Assembly (NCBI RefSeq): GCF_010729105.1
Contig: NZ_AP022573.1
Span: forward strand, 124,001 to 188,000
Direction of reading: 5' to 3'
From: Mycobacterium saskatchewanense
GTDB lineage: Bacteria > Actinomycetota > Actinomycetes > Mycobacteriales > Mycobacteriaceae
DNA: 64,000 bases
Shown here: piece after piece, positions 24,628 through 36,940 of the stretch
Layout: every line of letters begins with the position of its first letter
Numbering within the stretch: the first letter of the stretch is position 1
Notes under the pieces: generated by a model
The model's input: the letters and a program-made list of their open reading frames with translations, nothing else
What the model was told of the DNA's origin: nothing
Databases searched by the model: none
Position numbers and translations under genes: made by a program

Positions 24628-25745
24628 ACAACAAAGCGGTATTGGTTCTCGAAGACGGCCGCGTCTTCACCGGGACGCCGTTCGGCAAGGTCGGGCAGGC
24701 GCTGGGGGAGGCGGTGTTCTCCACCGCGATGTCCGGCTACCAGGAGACGCTGACCGACCCCAGCTACCACCGCCAGATCGTGGTGGCGACCGCGCCCCAG
24801 ATCGGCAACACCGGCTGGAACACCGAGGACGCCGAGAGCCGCGGCGACAAGATCTGGGTGGCCGGATACGCCGTGCGCGACCCGTCGCCCCGCGCGTCGA
24901 GCTGGCGCGCCACCGGCACGCTGGAGGACGAGCTGGTCCGTCAGCACATCGTCGGGATCGCCGGCATCGACACCCGGGCCGTGGTGCGCCACCTGCGCAG
25001 CCGCGGGTCGATGAAGGCCGGGGTGTTCTCCGGTGCGGCGCTCGCCGATCCAGACGAGCTGCTGGAGCGGGTCCGCGCCCAGGAGTCCATGCTGGGCGCC
25101 GATTTGGCCGGCGAGGTCAGCACCCCGGACGCCTACGTCGTCGAACCGGATGTGCCGCAGCGCTTTACCGTCGCCGCCCTCGACTTGGGCATCAAGACGA
25201 ACACGCCCCGCAACTTCTCCCGGCGCGGCGTCCGCAGCCACGTGCTGCCGGCGTCGGCGACCTTCGATCAGATCGCCGAGCTCAAGCCGGATGGCGTGTT
25301 CCTGTCCAACGGCCCCGGCGATCCGGCCACCGCCGACCACGTCGTCGATGTCACCCGGCGGGTGCTGGAAGCCGGCATCCCATTGTTCGGAATATGTTTC
25401 GGCAACCAGATTCTGGGCCGGGCGCTGGGCCTGTCGACCTACAAGATGGTCTTCGGCCACCGCGGCATCAACATCCCGGTCATGGACCACGCCACCGGTC
25501 GCGTCGCGGTCACCGCCCAGAACCACGGCTTCGCCCTGGAAGGGGAGGCGGGCCAGTCGTTCGACACGCCGTTCGGCCAGGCGGTCGTCAGCCACACCTG
25601 CGCCAACGACGGGGTGGTCGAGGGCGTCAAACTCGCCAACGGGCGGGCCTTTTCGGTGCAGTACCACCCCGAGGCCGCCGCCGGACCGCACGACGCGGAG
25701 TACCTGTTCGATCAATTCATCGACCTGATGGAGAGCGACCGATGA
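24624..25745 (+). CDS. carA: carbamoyl-phosphate synthase small (glutaminase) subunit
   Basis: 373 residues from GTG 24624 (GTGA overlap). The N-terminal CarA domain ([30 protein letters not shown]) is followed by a class I glutamine amidotransferase with nucleophile Cys in [15 protein letters not shown] and the His-x-Glu pair in [13 protein letters not shown]. It supplies ammonia to CarB for carbamoyl phosphate, used for both UMP and arginine. A palindromic element separates it from carB. Confidence 0.96.
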   Translation: MNNKAVLVLEDGRVFTGTPFGKVGQALGEAVFSTAMSGYQETLTDPSYHRQIVVATAPQIGNTGWNTEDAESRGDKIWVAGYAVRDPSPRASSWRATGTLEDELVRQHIVGIAGIDTRAVVRHLRSRGSMKAGVFSGAALADPDELLERVRAQESMLGADLAGEVSTPDAYVVEPDVPQRFTVAALDLGIKTNTPRNFSRRGVRSHVLPASATFDQIAELKPDGVFLSNGPGDPATADHVVDVTRRVLEAGIPLFGICFGNQILGRALGLSTYKMVFGHRGINIPVMDHATGRVAVTAQNHGFALEGEAGQSFDTPFGQAVVSHTCANDGVVEGVKLANGRAFSVQYHPEAAAGPHDAEYLFDQFIDLMESDR

Positions 25746-25747
25746 CC

Positions 25748-25807
25748 GCGAGCGACCGTGTCTGTACGCAGACACGCCGAGAACGCCGTACATACGCGGT
25801 CGCTCGC
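25748..25807. repeat. 60-bp palindromic element between carA and carB
   Basis: The outer arms GCGAGCGACCG (25748-25758) and CGGTCGCTCGC (25797-25807) are exact complements; inside lies a smaller palindrome TGTCTGTACGCAGACA. It fills most of the 94-bp carA-carB gap, the only sizeable gap in the pyr operon. It resembles intergenic palindromes I associate with mycobacterial genomes. It could fold in mRNA as a processing or stability element. Confidence 0.8.
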
Positions 25808-25839
25808 GCGGCCCGGAGCGCCAAGGAAGGGGAACGCTA

Positions 25840-29186
<3,347 letters not shown>

Positions 29187-29190
<4 letters not shown>

Positions 29191-30011
29191 CGGGGTTCGG
29201 GGCTCGGCTGGCCGAGGCGAAGGCACGCCGGGGCCCGCTGTGCCTGGGCATCGACCCGCATCCCGAGCTGCTGCGGGCGTGGGGGCTGCCCGCGACCGTC
29301 GACGGGCTCTCGGCGTTCTGCGACACCTGCGTCGAGGCGTTCGCGGGGTTCGCCGTCGTCAAGCCCCAGGTGGCGTTCTTCGAGGCCTACGGCTCGGCCG
29401 GGTTCGCGGTGCTCGAACGCACCATCGCCGCGCTGCGCGCGGCCGGCGTCCTGGTGCTGGCCGACGCCAAGCGCGGCGACATCGGGACGACAATGGCGGC
29501 CTATGCCACCGCCTGGGCCGGCGATTCGCCCCTGGCGGCCGACGCGGTGACCGCCTCGCCGTACCTGGGGTTTGGCGCGCTGAGGCCGCTGCTGGAGGCC
29601 GCGGCGGCCCACGACCGCGGCGTCTTCGTGCTGGCGGCGACGTCCAACCCCGAGGGGGCGACCGTCCAGCGTGCGGCCTTTGACGGCCGTACGGTGGCGC
29701 AGCTCGTCGTCGACCAGGCGGCGGTGGTGAACAGGTCCATGAGCCCCTCGGAACCCGGCTACGTCGGCGTGGTGGTCGGTGCGACGGTGTTCGAGGCGCC
29801 CGACGTGAGCGCGCTGGGCGGCCCGGTGCTGGTCCCCGGCGTCGGGGCGCAGGGCGGGCGGCCGGAGGCGCTGGGCGGCCTCGGTGGCGCGGCGCCGGGG
29901 CAGCTGCTGCCCGCCGTCGCGCGCGAGGTGCTGCGCGCCGGGCCGGGCGTGGCGGAACTGCGGGCCGCGGCCGAACGGATGCTGGCGGCCGTCGCCTACC
30001 TGGGGGCCTAG
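29187..30011 (+). CDS. pyrF: orotidine-5'-phosphate decarboxylase (type 2)
   Basis: 274 residues from GTG 29187 overlapping car[16 protein letters not shown] at the N-terminus and [16 protein letters not shown], the catalytic Asp-x-Lys-x-x-Asp loop, identify the long type-2 family typical of actinobacteria and myxobacteria. It decarboxylates OMP to UMP, the last step. Final gene of the operon; pyrD and pyrE are elsewhere. It converges with the HTH-TOBE gene with only 16 bp between the stops. Confidence 0.95.
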
Positions 30012-30027
30012 CTGCGCCCGGGACGGC

Positions 30028-30450
30028 TCAGTCGGACGCCAGCGCGGCGTCGGGCCGCGCGGTCTCGACGATCACGGTGGTGGCCTTGACGACGGCCACC
30101 GCCACGCTCCCGGGCCGGAGCTTGAGTTCCTCGGCCGCCTCGGTGCTCATCAGCGACACGACGGTGAACGGCCCGCACTGCATCTCGACCTGGGTCATGA
30201 CCTTGTCGCTGACCACCTCGGTCACCAGGCCGACGAACCGGTTGCGGGCCGAGCTGCCGATGCTGAGCGGGTCGGGCGGAGGTGCCGGCGCATTGGTGCG
30301 GGCGAACCGGGCCAGATCCTCGCTGGCGATCACCTTGCGGCCGGCCGCGTCGTGGCTGACCGCCAACGTGCCCTGATTGATCCATCGCCGCACGGTGTCG
30401 TCGCTGACCCCCAACAGCTCCGCCGCCTGGCGGATCCGCAGGTTCGGCAC
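30028..30450 (-). CDS. HTH-TOBE molybdate-type regulator
   Basis: 140 residues from GTG 30450. An excisionase/MerR-type helix-turn-helix (RIRQAAELLGVSDDTVRRWINQG) is joined by a short Pro-rich linker to one TOBE (molybdopterin/molybdate-binding) domain: SARNRFVGLVTEVVSDKV and AEELKLRPGSVAVAVVKATTVIV. Such proteins are thought to sense molybdate or tungstate and control uptake or cofactor genes; none of those genes are adjacent. In M. tuberculosis I recall PE15/PPE20 at this place between pyrF and mihF, so this locus differs. Confidence 0.85.
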   Translation of the reverse strand: MPNLRIRQAAELLGVSDDTVRRWINQGTLAVSHDAAGRKVIASEDLARFARTNAPAPPPDPLSIGSSARNRFVGLVTEVVSDKVMTQVEMQCGPFTVVSLMSTEAAEELKLRPGSVAVAVVKATTVIVETARPDAALASD

Positions 30451-30859
30451 TGGTCGATCGTAACCGCTGGGCAAGCCGCGTTGAACTGCGCCTACGCGAC
30501 ACGCGCGAGCAGAACGGTGAAATTCGGTGATCCCCGGCACTGCGGCTCACCGGCACCGGAGGAGACCGCCGGTAACGACCGCCGTCATGGCGCCCGCGGT
30601 CCGGCCGGCGACGCAAAAGCCCAGGTAGGACGATTATCGCGGCGGACCCGGAGGCCGTCCCGCCACCGCCCCGATGTGCCGGTCGGGGTGGCTCGCGGGG
30701 GCGACGCGCGGGGCCCACGCTGGGCGTTTGTCCCCCTCAACCAGGGGGTCGGGTTAGATTTCGTTCCGAACCGTGAGTACGGTCGTCTCCGCTGGCAGAA
30801 GTACCCGGCAGAGACAAGAAGAGATCGATTCGGATCGATTGATCGGATACGGAGGAATC
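30451..30859 (+). promoter_or_regulatory. 409-bp divergent intergenic region upstream of mihF
   Basis: No credible gene is seen. CCCCC (30732-30736) and GGGGG (30744-30748) form a short hairpin just before TTAGAT (30754-30759), a possible -10. Closer to mihF, GATCGATT, GGATCGATT and GATCGGAT (30823-30848) are clustered self-complementary repeats, directly followed by the GGAGGA ribosome site. A long structured mRNA leader for mihF, perhaps autoregulatory, is plausible but unproven. Confidence 0.45.
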
Positions 30860-31177
30860 GTGGCCCTTCCCCAGTTGACCGACGAGCAGCGCGCGGCCGC
30901 TTTGGAGAAGGCGGCTGCCGCACGTCGTGCACGAGCAGAGCTCAAGGACCGGCTGAAGCGCGGCGGCACCAACCTTTCGCAGGTGCTCAAGGACGCCGAG
31001 ACCGACGAAGTCCTGGGCAAGATGAAGGTTTCGGCGCTGCTGGAGGCGTTGCCCAAGGTCGGCAAGGTCAAGGCGCAGGAAATCATGACCGAGCTGGAGA
31101 TCGCCCCGACCCGCCGCCTGCGGGGCCTCGGCGATCGGCAGCGCAAGGCCCTGCTGGAAAAGTTCGGCTCCGCCTAA
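30860..31177 (+). CDS. mihF: mycobacterial integration host factor (mIHF)
   Basis: 105 residues from GTG 30860, chosen because GGAGGA sits ideally upstream and the resulting length equals that of the experimentally known mature form; an upstream in-frame start at 30773 would add a non-conserved tail. The protein is basic and helical with [23 protein letters not shown] at the N-terminus and a helix-two-turn-helix region, [21 protein letters not shown] then [20 protein letters not shown]. It binds and bends DNA, supports phage L5 integration and nucleoid organisation, and is essential. It is followed by gmk and rpoZ. Confidence 0.95.
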   Translation: MALPQLTDEQRAAALEKAAAARRARAELKDRLKRGGTNLSQVLKDAETDEVLGKMKVSALLEALPKVGKVKAQEIMTELEIAPTRRLRGLGDRQRKALLEKFGSA

Positions 31178-31187
31178 CCCGCACCGA

Positions 31188-31203
31188 GGTGGGCGTACCC
31201 ACC
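31188..31203 (+). terminator. GC-rich hairpin between mihF and gmk
   Basis: GGTGGG (31188-31193) and CCCACC (31198-31203) form a 6-bp stem with a CGTA loop, 10 bp after the mihF stop and 11 bp before the gmk start. No T-run follows, so it may attenuate readthrough or mark an mRNA processing site rather than end transcription. Confidence 0.45.
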
Positions 31204-31214
31204 CGGACGCGCCC

Positions 31215-31841
31215 ATGAGCGCCGGCGGGGGACCGGACACCGAGCGCGGGACCCGTCCCGAGCCGAAAGGCAAGGGGCGCGTGGTCGTGCTGTCCGGTCC
31301 CTCCGCGGTCGGCAAGTCAACCGTGGTCAGGTGTCTGCGAGAGCGGATCCCCGATCTGCACTTCAGCGTCTCGGCCACCACCCGGGCGCCGAGGCCGGGT
31401 GAGGTCGACGGCGTCGACTACCACTTCGTCACCCCGGCCCGCTTCCAGCAGCTCATCGACGAGGGCGCGCTGCTGGAATGGGCGGAGATCCACGGCGGCC
31501 TGCACCGATCGGGCACGCTCGCCGAGCCCGTCCGGGCCGCCACCGCCGCCGGGCGTCCGGTGCTGATCGAGGTCGACCTCGCCGGTGCCAGGGCCGTGAA
31601 GAAGGCGATGCCCGAGGCCATCACCGTCTTCCTGGCGCCGCCCAGCTGGGAGGATCTGCAGGCGCGGCTGCTGGGCCGCGGCACCGAGACACCCGAGGCG
31701 ATACAGCGCCGCCTGGAGACCGCCCGCGTGGAAATGGCGGCCCAGGGCGACTTCGACGAGGTCGTGGTCAACCGACGATTGGAGTCTGCGTGCGCGGAAT
31801 TGGTATCCTTGCTGGTGGGAACTGCGCCGGGCCCGGCATAA
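31215..31841 (+). CDS. gmk: guanylate kinase
   Basis: 208 residues from ATG 31215. P-loop [16 protein letters not shown]-binding [20 protein letters not shown]; the lid region [12 protein letters not shown] near the C-terminus. It phosphorylates GMP and dGMP to the diphosphates. Length and motifs are standard for actinobacterial Gmk. The 3' end carries GCCGGGCCCGGC next to the stop, a perfect palindrome, and TATCCT at about 31804 could be a -10 for rpoZ. Confidence 0.95.
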   Translation: MSAGGGPDTERGTRPEPKGKGRVVVLSGPSAVGKSTVVRCLRERIPDLHFSVSATTRAPRPGEVDGVDYHFVTPARFQQLIDEGALLEWAEIHGGLHRSGTLAEPVRAATAAGRPVLIEVDLAGARAVKKAMPEAITVFLAPPSWEDLQARLLGRGTETPEAIQRRLETARVEMAAQGDFDEVVVNRRLESACAELVSLLVGTAPGPA

Positions 31842-31936
31842 CGGCCTGACCAGAAGCAGACCAGATCCCGACGCGATCGAGCATCGAGTTCCCAGCGGTT
31901 CACCAACCGCTCTAATCCGCCAGGAGATTGACCTAC

Positions 31937-32263
31937 GTGACACTTCCGCAGTCCGACGCGCAGCTGACCGCCGTCCCCGACCAGTTCGACCCGTCGGCGG
32001 GTGGGCAGCGCGCCTACGACACCCCGCTCGGCATCACCAACCCGCCCATCGACGAGCTGCTCGACCGGGTCTCCAGCAAGTACGCCCTGGTGATCTACGC
32101 GGCCAAGCGCGCCCGGCAGATCAACGACTACTACAACCAGCTCGGCGAGGGCATCCTCGAATACGTCGGGCCGCTCGTCGAGCCCGGCCTTCAGGAAAAG
32201 CCCCTGTCCATCGCGATGCGCGAGATCCACGCCGACCTGCTCGAGCACACCGAGGGCGAGTAA
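31937..32263 (+). CDS. rpoZ: RNA polymerase omega subunit
   Basis: 108 residues from GTG 31937; a TTG at 31928 is too close to the AGGAG site (3 bp), whereas GTG is well spaced. [20 protein letters not shown] and [14 protein letters not shown] are the conserved omega core, and the C-terminal [20 protein letters not shown] is typical of mycobacteria. It stabilises the beta' subunit during RNA polymerase assembly. Follows gmk by 95 bp and precedes coaBC by 20 bp. Confidence 0.96.
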   Translation: MTLPQSDAQLTAVPDQFDPSAGGQRAYDTPLGITNPPIDELLDRVSSKYALVIYAAKRARQINDYYNQLGEGILEYVGPLVEPGLQEKPLSIAMREIHADLLEHTEGE

Positions 32264-32283
32264 CGAGGCAGGGGCCGGGCGCT

Positions 32284-33534
32284 GTGGAGCGTAAGCGGAT
32301 CGTCATCGGCGTCTCCGGCGGCATCGCCGCCTACAAGGCGTGCACCGTCGTCCGTCAGCTCTCCGAGGCAGGCCACTCGGTCCGGGTCATCCCCACCGAA
32401 TCCGCCCTGCGGTTCGTGGGCGCCGCGACCTTCGAGGCCCTCTCCGGCCAGCCGGTGACCACCGGCGTGTTCGAGAGCGTCCCGGACGTGCCGCACGTGC
32501 ACCTCGGCCAGCACGCCGACCTGGTGGTGGTGGCGCCGGCCACCGCAGACCTGCTGGCCCGCGCGGTCGCCGGCCGGGCCGACGACCTGCTCACGGCGAC
32601 CCTGCTCACCGCCCGCTGTCCCGTGCTGTTCGCGCCGGCCATGCACACCGAGATGTGGTTGCACCCGGCCACCGTCGACAACGTGGCCACGCTGCGCCGC
32701 CGCGGCGCCGTGGTGCTGGAGCCGGCGTCCGGGCGGCTCACCGGCAGCGACAGCGGCGCGGGCCGGCTGCCGGAGGCCGAGGAGATCACCACCCTGGCCC
32801 AGCTGCTGCTGGAGCGCCATGACGCGCTGCCGTACGACCTGTCCGGCTGGCGGCTGCTGGTGACCGCCGGCGGCACCCGCGAACCCATCGACCCGGTGCG
32901 CTTCATCGGAAACCGGAGCTCCGGCAAGCAGGGGTACGCGGTGGCGCGGGTCGCCGCCCAGCGCGGCGCCCAGGTCACGCTGATCGCCGGCCACACCGTC
33001 GGGCTCGTCGACCCGGCCGGCGTCGAGGTCGTCCACGTGAGCTCGGCCGAACAACTCGGTGACGCGGTGTCCAAGCACGCCCCCGAGGCGGACGTCTTGG
33101 TGATGGCCGCGGCGGTCGCCGACTTCCGGCCCGCGCACGTTGCCACCGCCAAGATCAAAAAGGGCCCGGACGACCGGGAGGAACCGCCGGCCATCGACCT
33201 GGTGCGCAACGACGACGTGCTGGCCGGCGTGGTGCGGGCGCGATCGCACGGCGAGCTGCCCAACATGCGCGCGATCGTGGGCTTCGCCGCCGAGACCGGC
33301 GACGCCAACGGCGACGTGCTGTTCCACGCCCGCGCGAAGCTTCGCCGCAAGGGATGCGATCTGCTGGTCGTCAACGCCGTCGGCGACGGCAGGGCGTTCG
33401 AGGTGGACAACAACGACGGCTGGCTGCTCGCGTCCGACGGGACCGAGTCGGCGCTGCAGCACGGCTCGAAGACGCAGATGGCCAGTCGTATTGTTGATGC
33501 GATCGTTGCGTTCCTGCACGGTGACGGCGGGTAG
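32284..33534 (+). CDS. coaBC: phosphopantothenoylcysteine decarboxylase/synthetase (Dfp)
   Basis: 416 residues from GTG 32284. The N-terminal FMN decarboxylase CoaC shows IGVSGGIAAYKACTVVRQL, PHVHLGQHADLVVVAPATA and the PAMHTEMW motif. The C-terminal CoaB ligase shows LVTAGGTREPIDPVRFIGN, SSGKQGYAVA and VVNAVGDGRAFEVDNND. The enzyme activates 4'-phosphopantothenate with CTP, adds cysteine and decarboxylates, giving 4'-phosphopantetheine for coenzyme A. Both halves are intact. Confidence 0.96.
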   Translation: MERKRIVIGVSGGIAAYKACTVVRQLSEAGHSVRVIPTESALRFVGAATFEALSGQPVTTGVFESVPDVPHVHLGQHADLVVVAPATADLLARAVAGRADDLLTATLLTARCPVLFAPAMHTEMWLHPATVDNVATLRRRGAVVLEPASGRLTGSDSGAGRLPEAEEITTLAQLLLERHDALPYDLSGWRLLVTAGGTREPIDPVRFIGNRSSGKQGYAVARVAAQRGAQVTLIAGHTVGLVDPAGVEVVHVSSAEQLGDAVSKHAPEADVLVMAAAVADFRPAHVATAKIKKGPDDREEPPAIDLVRNDDVLAGVVRARSHGELPNMRAIVGFAAETGDANGDVLFHARAKLRRKGCDLLVVNAVGDGRAFEVDNNDGWLLASDGTESALQHGSKTQMASRIVDAIVAFLHGDGG

Positions 33535-33606
33535 GCGGCCTGGTTCTGTGCGGCGCCTGGGTAGGTGCTGGGCGATCCCTCGCCCGGACGCACCGCGGCA
33601 ACACCG

Positions 33607-33622
33607 GCCGATATAATTCGGC
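33607..33622 (+). promoter_or_regulatory. metK promoter: perfect -10 inside a palindrome
   Basis: TATAAT (33612-33617) is a consensus -10, flanked by GCCGA and TCGGC so that the 16-bp block is nearly palindromic. No clear -35 (TTGACA) is present. The expected start point is about 33624, giving a leader of about 25 bases to GTG 33651; too short for a SAM riboswitch. Confidence 0.65.
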
Positions 33623-33650
33623 TAACTAATTAATGGGAAGGACTGAGACT

Positions 33651-34862
33651 GTGAGCGAAAAGGGTCGGCTGTTTACCAGTGAGTCGGTGACCGAGGGCCA
33701 TCCCGACAAAATCTGTGACGCGATCAGCGACTCGGTGCTCGACGCTCTCCTCGCGGATGACCCCCGCTCACGCGTCGCGGTCGAGACGCTGGTGACCACC
33801 GGCCAGGTGCACGTGGTGGGCGAGGTGACGACGACCGCCAAGGAGGCGTTCGCCGACATCACCAACACCGTCCGCGAGCGGATCCTCGACATCGGCTACG
33901 ACTCGTCGGACAAGGGCTTCGACGGGGCGTCGTGCGGGGTGAACATCGGCATCGGCGCGCAGTCGCCCGACATCGCGCAGGGCGTCGACACCGCGCACGA
34001 GACCCGCGTCGAGGGCGCGGCCGACCCGCTCGACTCCCAGGGCGCCGGCGACCAGGGCCTGATGTTCGGGTACGCGATCAGCGACACCCCCGAGCTGATG
34101 CCCCTGCCGATCGCGCTGGCCCACCGCCTGTCGCGGCGGCTCACCGAGGTCCGCAAGAACGGCGTGCTGCCGTACCTGCGCCCGGACGGCAAGACCCAGG
34201 TCACCATCGCCTACGAGGACAACGTCCCCGTCCGGCTGGACACCGTGGTCATCTCCACCCAGCACGCGGCCGACATCGACCTGGAGCACACGCTGACCCC
34301 CGACGTCCGGGAAAAGGTGCTCAACACCGTGCTCGACGACCTGGCACACGAGACGCTCGACACCTCGTCGACCCGGCTGCTGATCAACCCGACCGGCAAG
34401 TTCGTCGTCGGCGGCCCCATGGGTGACGCCGGCCTGACGGGCCGCAAGATCATCGTCGACACCTACGGTGGCTGGGCCCGCCACGGCGGCGGCGCCTTCT
34501 CCGGCAAGGACCCGTCGAAGGTGGACCGGTCGGCGGCGTACGCGATGCGCTGGGTGGCCAAGAACATCGTCGCCGCCGGGCTGGCCGAGCGGGTCGAGGT
34601 CCAGGTGGCGTACGCCATCGGCAAGGCCGCGCCCGTCGGCCTGTTCGTCGAGACCTTCGGCACCGCGACCGTCGACCCGGTCAAGATCGAGAAGATCGTT
34701 CCCGAGGTGTTCGACCTGCGTCCCGGCGCGATCATCCGCGACCTCGACCTGCTGCGGCCGATCTACGCGCAGACCGCCGCGTACGGCCACTTCGGCCGCA
34801 CCGACATCGACCTGCCGTGGGAGCGGCTCGACAAGGTCGACGACCTCAAGCGCGCCGTCTAG
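33651..34862 (+). CDS. metK: S-adenosylmethionine synthetase
   Basis: 403 residues from GTG 33651, preceded by GGAAGG at 9 bp; an ATG at 33633 would add six residues lacking a ribosome site. [20 protein letters not shown] is the methionine/ATP block, followed by [22 protein letters not shown] and the loop [19 protein letters not shown]. It makes AdoMet from ATP and methionine, feeding the several methyltransferases in this window. The stop codon shares CTAG with the stop of the opposing PPOX gene. Confidence 0.97.
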   Translation: MSEKGRLFTSESVTEGHPDKICDAISDSVLDALLADDPRSRVAVETLVTTGQVHVVGEVTTTAKEAFADITNTVRERILDIGYDSSDKGFDGASCGVNIGIGAQSPDIAQGVDTAHETRVEGAADPLDSQGAGDQGLMFGYAISDTPELMPLPIALAHRLSRRLTEVRKNGVLPYLRPDGKTQVTIAYEDNVPVRLDTVVISTQHAADIDLEHTLTPDVREKVLNTVLDDLAHETLDTSSTRLLINPTGKFVVGGPMGDAGLTGRKIIVDTYGGWARHGGGAFSGKDPSKVDRSAAYAMRWVAKNIVAAGLAERVEVQVAYAIGKAAPVGLFVETFGTATVDPVKIEKIVPEVFDLRPGAIIRDLDLLRPIYAQTAAYGHFGRTDIDLPWERLDKVDDLKRAV

Positions 34863-35431
34863 GCGCGGTTCCCGGGCAGCGGGTGGTCCGCGTCCAGCGC
34901 GGGCAACCCGTCGATGCTGCGCCGGTTGCGCTCGACGGCCCGCACGAACTTGTCGTCGGTCGCCTTGGCGTGGTGCGCGTCGAGGACCGGCCGTTCGTCG
35001 ACGAGCTCGTAGTAGGGCACCGCGAACCCGCAGGCGTCGGCGATGCGCTCGACGTCGACGACGATGGCGGCGCGCACCCCCGCGTGCTCATCGCCGAAAC
35101 GGGTTGCCAGGTCGTCGAATTCGGGGTCGTCGGGGCGGACCACCCGCCCCGTGCCGAACAGCCGTAGGATGCGCGAGTTTCGGGTGAACGAGCAGAACAT
35201 GATGGTGATCCGCCCGTTGTCGCGCAGGTGGGCGATGGTCTCGGCGCCGCTGCCGAACAGGTCGAGGTAGGCGACGGTGCGCTCGTCCAGCACCGCGAAG
35301 GTGTCCCGGTACCCCTTGGGGGACAGGTTGATTCGGCCCCCCTCGGACGGGGCGGTCGCCACGAAGAAGACGGCCTGCCGGCCGATGAAGTCCCGAAGCG
35401 ACTCGTCGAGATGCGGGAATTCCTTTGCCAC
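34859..35431 (-). CDS. pyridoxamine 5'-phosphate oxidase-like (PPOX) flavin/F420 protein
   Basis: 190 residues from GTG 35431. A split-barrel fold: [39 protein letters not shown] and [12 protein letters not shown] are the typical strands of the family. Members bind FMN or F420; this subgroup is uncharacterised. It lies 16 bp after the monooxygenase stop in the leftward set lipI-lipH-monooxygenase-PPOX and may act as a flavin reductase or an unrelated redox enzyme. The stop overlaps the metK stop by 4 bp. Confidence 0.85.
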   Translation of the reverse strand: MAKEFPHLDESLRDFIGRQAVFFVATAPSEGGRINLSPKGYRDTFAVLDERTVAYLDLFGSGAETIAHLRDNGRITIMFCSFTRNSRILRLFGTGRVVRPDDPEFDDLATRFGDEHAGVRAAIVVDVERIADACGFAVPYYELVDERPVLDAHHAKATDDKFVRAVERNRRSIDGLPALDADHPLPGNRA

Positions 35432-35447
35432 GCGTGCAGCGTAGCGC

Positions 35448-36932
35448 TTAGGCCGAGAACCGGTAGTCGTCCAAGTCGAATCGGTGGCTGCGCCAGTACG
35501 CCTCGGCCGTCGTGGCGGGACGCAGTGGCACGTCGCCGTTCTTGTCGAAGTAATAGCTGTTGGCCAGCCGGCAACTGTCCTGCCAGAAGATCTGCCGGTG
35601 CCGCTTGCGCATCATCTCCGCGAAGTAGCGGGCGTTGGCCTCCTCGGTCACCTCGATGCGGGCGGCGCCGGCGCTTCGCGCCCGCTTCAGGCACCGCACG
35701 ATGTGATGGGTCTGCGCCTCGATGAGGGCGAAGTAGGACGAGCCGACATAGCCGTAGGGGCCGAACACGCTGAACATGTTCGGGAATCCGGGGACGCTGA
35801 CCCCCTCGTACGCCTGCAGCCGGTGCTCGTCCCAGAACCGGCTCAACGACGCGCCGCCGCTGCCCGTGACCGCGAACGTCGGGACGCTGTCGGTGTCCAT
35901 CACCTTGAAGCCCGTGGCGAGAATCAGCACGTCGACCTCGTGATTCTCGCCGTCCGTGGTGGCCACGGCGGACGCCGTGACCTTGTCGATCGGCTCGGTG
36001 ACCAACCGCACGTTGTCGCGGTTGAACGTGGCCAGGTAGCCGTTGTGGAAGCCGGGCCGCTTGCAGCCGACCGCGTAGCGCGGGGTGAGTTGCTCGCGCA
36101 CGACCGGGTCGTGGACCTGCCGGCGCAGATACGACCGGCCCGCCGATTCCATCCGCTTGGCGAGCGGAAACACCGTGAAGTACTGCGCCGATAGCGGAAA
36201 GGTCAGCTCGACGAACGCCTGGCTGAGCGCGCGCTGCACCACCTTGCCGCCGGGAATGCGCATCGCCCAGCGCGCCGCGGCGGGCAGCGGGACGTCGAAC
36301 TTGGGGAAGCACCAGATCGGGGTGCGCTGAAAGACAGTGAGCTCCGCGACGATCGGTGCGATCTCTGGAATGACCTGGACGGCCGAGGCGCCGGTGCCGA
36401 TGACGGCGACGCGCTTGCCGGTCAGGTCCTGGCCGTGGTCCCAGCGCGCGGTGTGCATGGTGATTCCGGCGAACGAGTCGACACCGTCGATGTCGGGCGG
36501 CTTGGGCACGGTCAGCACGCCGCTGGCGCTGATCAGGAACCTCGCCGTGACCTCGCCCCCGGGTTCCGTCCGCACCCGCCACAGGGCGTTGTCGTCGTCG
36601 AACTCCGCGGCGACCACCTTGGTGTCGAACCGGATTCGTGGGCGGAGCCCGTACTTGTCGACGCAGTGTTCGGCGTACGCCTTGAGCTCCCGGCCCGGCG
36701 CGTAGGTGCGCGACCAGCGTGTGCTCTGTTCGAAGGAGAACTGGTAAGAGAACGACGGAATGTCCACCGCGATACCGGGATAGGTGTTCCAGTGCCACGT
36801 CCCGCCGACCCCGTCGCCCGCCTCCACGATCAGATAGTCGGGCAGACCGGCCCGGTCGAGCTTGATGGCGGCGCCGATGCCGGAGAACCCGGCGCCGACG
36901 ATCAGCGCGTGGTGGTCGGGAACGATGGTCAT
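35448..36932 (-). CDS. flavin-containing monooxygenase (Baeyer-Villiger type)
   Basis: 494 residues from ATG 36932. GAGFSGIGAAIKL is the FAD Rossmann motif at residues 11-23 and VIGTGASAVQVIPEI the NADPH Rossmann; between them the Baeyer-Villiger/FMO fingerprint region is FAGITMHTARWDHG (pattern FxGxxxHxxxWD), a good match. Expected to insert oxygen into a ketone, giving an ester that the two neighbouring esterases could cleave. From memory it corresponds to Rv1393c. It starts 8 bp after the lipH-like stop. Confidence 0.9.
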   Translation of the reverse strand: MTIVPDHHALIVGAGFSGIGAAIKLDRAGLPDYLIVEAGDGVGGTWHWNTYPGIAVDIPSFSYQFSFEQSTRWSRTYAPGRELKAYAEHCVDKYGLRPRIRFDTKVVAAEFDDDNALWRVRTEPGGEVTARFLISASGVLTVPKPPDIDGVDSFAGITMHTARWDHGQDLTGKRVAVIGTGASAVQVIPEIAPIVAELTVFQRTPIWCFPKFDVPLPAAARWAMRIPGGKVVQRALSQAFVELTFPLSAQYFTVFPLAKRMESAGRSYLRRQVHDPVVREQLTPRYAVGCKRPGFHNGYLATFNRDNVRLVTEPIDKVTASAVATTDGENHEVDVLILATGFKVMDTDSVPTFAVTGSGGASLSRFWDEHRLQAYEGVSVPGFPNMFSVFGPYGYVGSSYFALIEAQTHHIVRCLKRARSAGAARIEVTEEANARYFAEMMRKRHRQIFWQDSCRLANSYYFDKNGDVPLRPATTAEAYWRSHRFDLDDYRFSA

Positions 36933-36940
36933 CAGACCCC

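Noticed and set aside
30773..30859. Longer mIHF start
   Set aside because: No ribosome site precedes it, whereas GTG 30860 has GGAGGA and yields the known 105-residue protein.
31826..31841. GCCGGGCCCGGC palindrome at the gmk end as a terminator
   Set aside because: Loopless 12-bp symmetry within coding sequence next to the stop; rpoZ follows closely and a terminator here is not needed.
33535..33650. SAM riboswitch upstream of metK
   Set aside because: The leader after the TATAAT box would be only about 25 bases, too short for any SAM aptamer.
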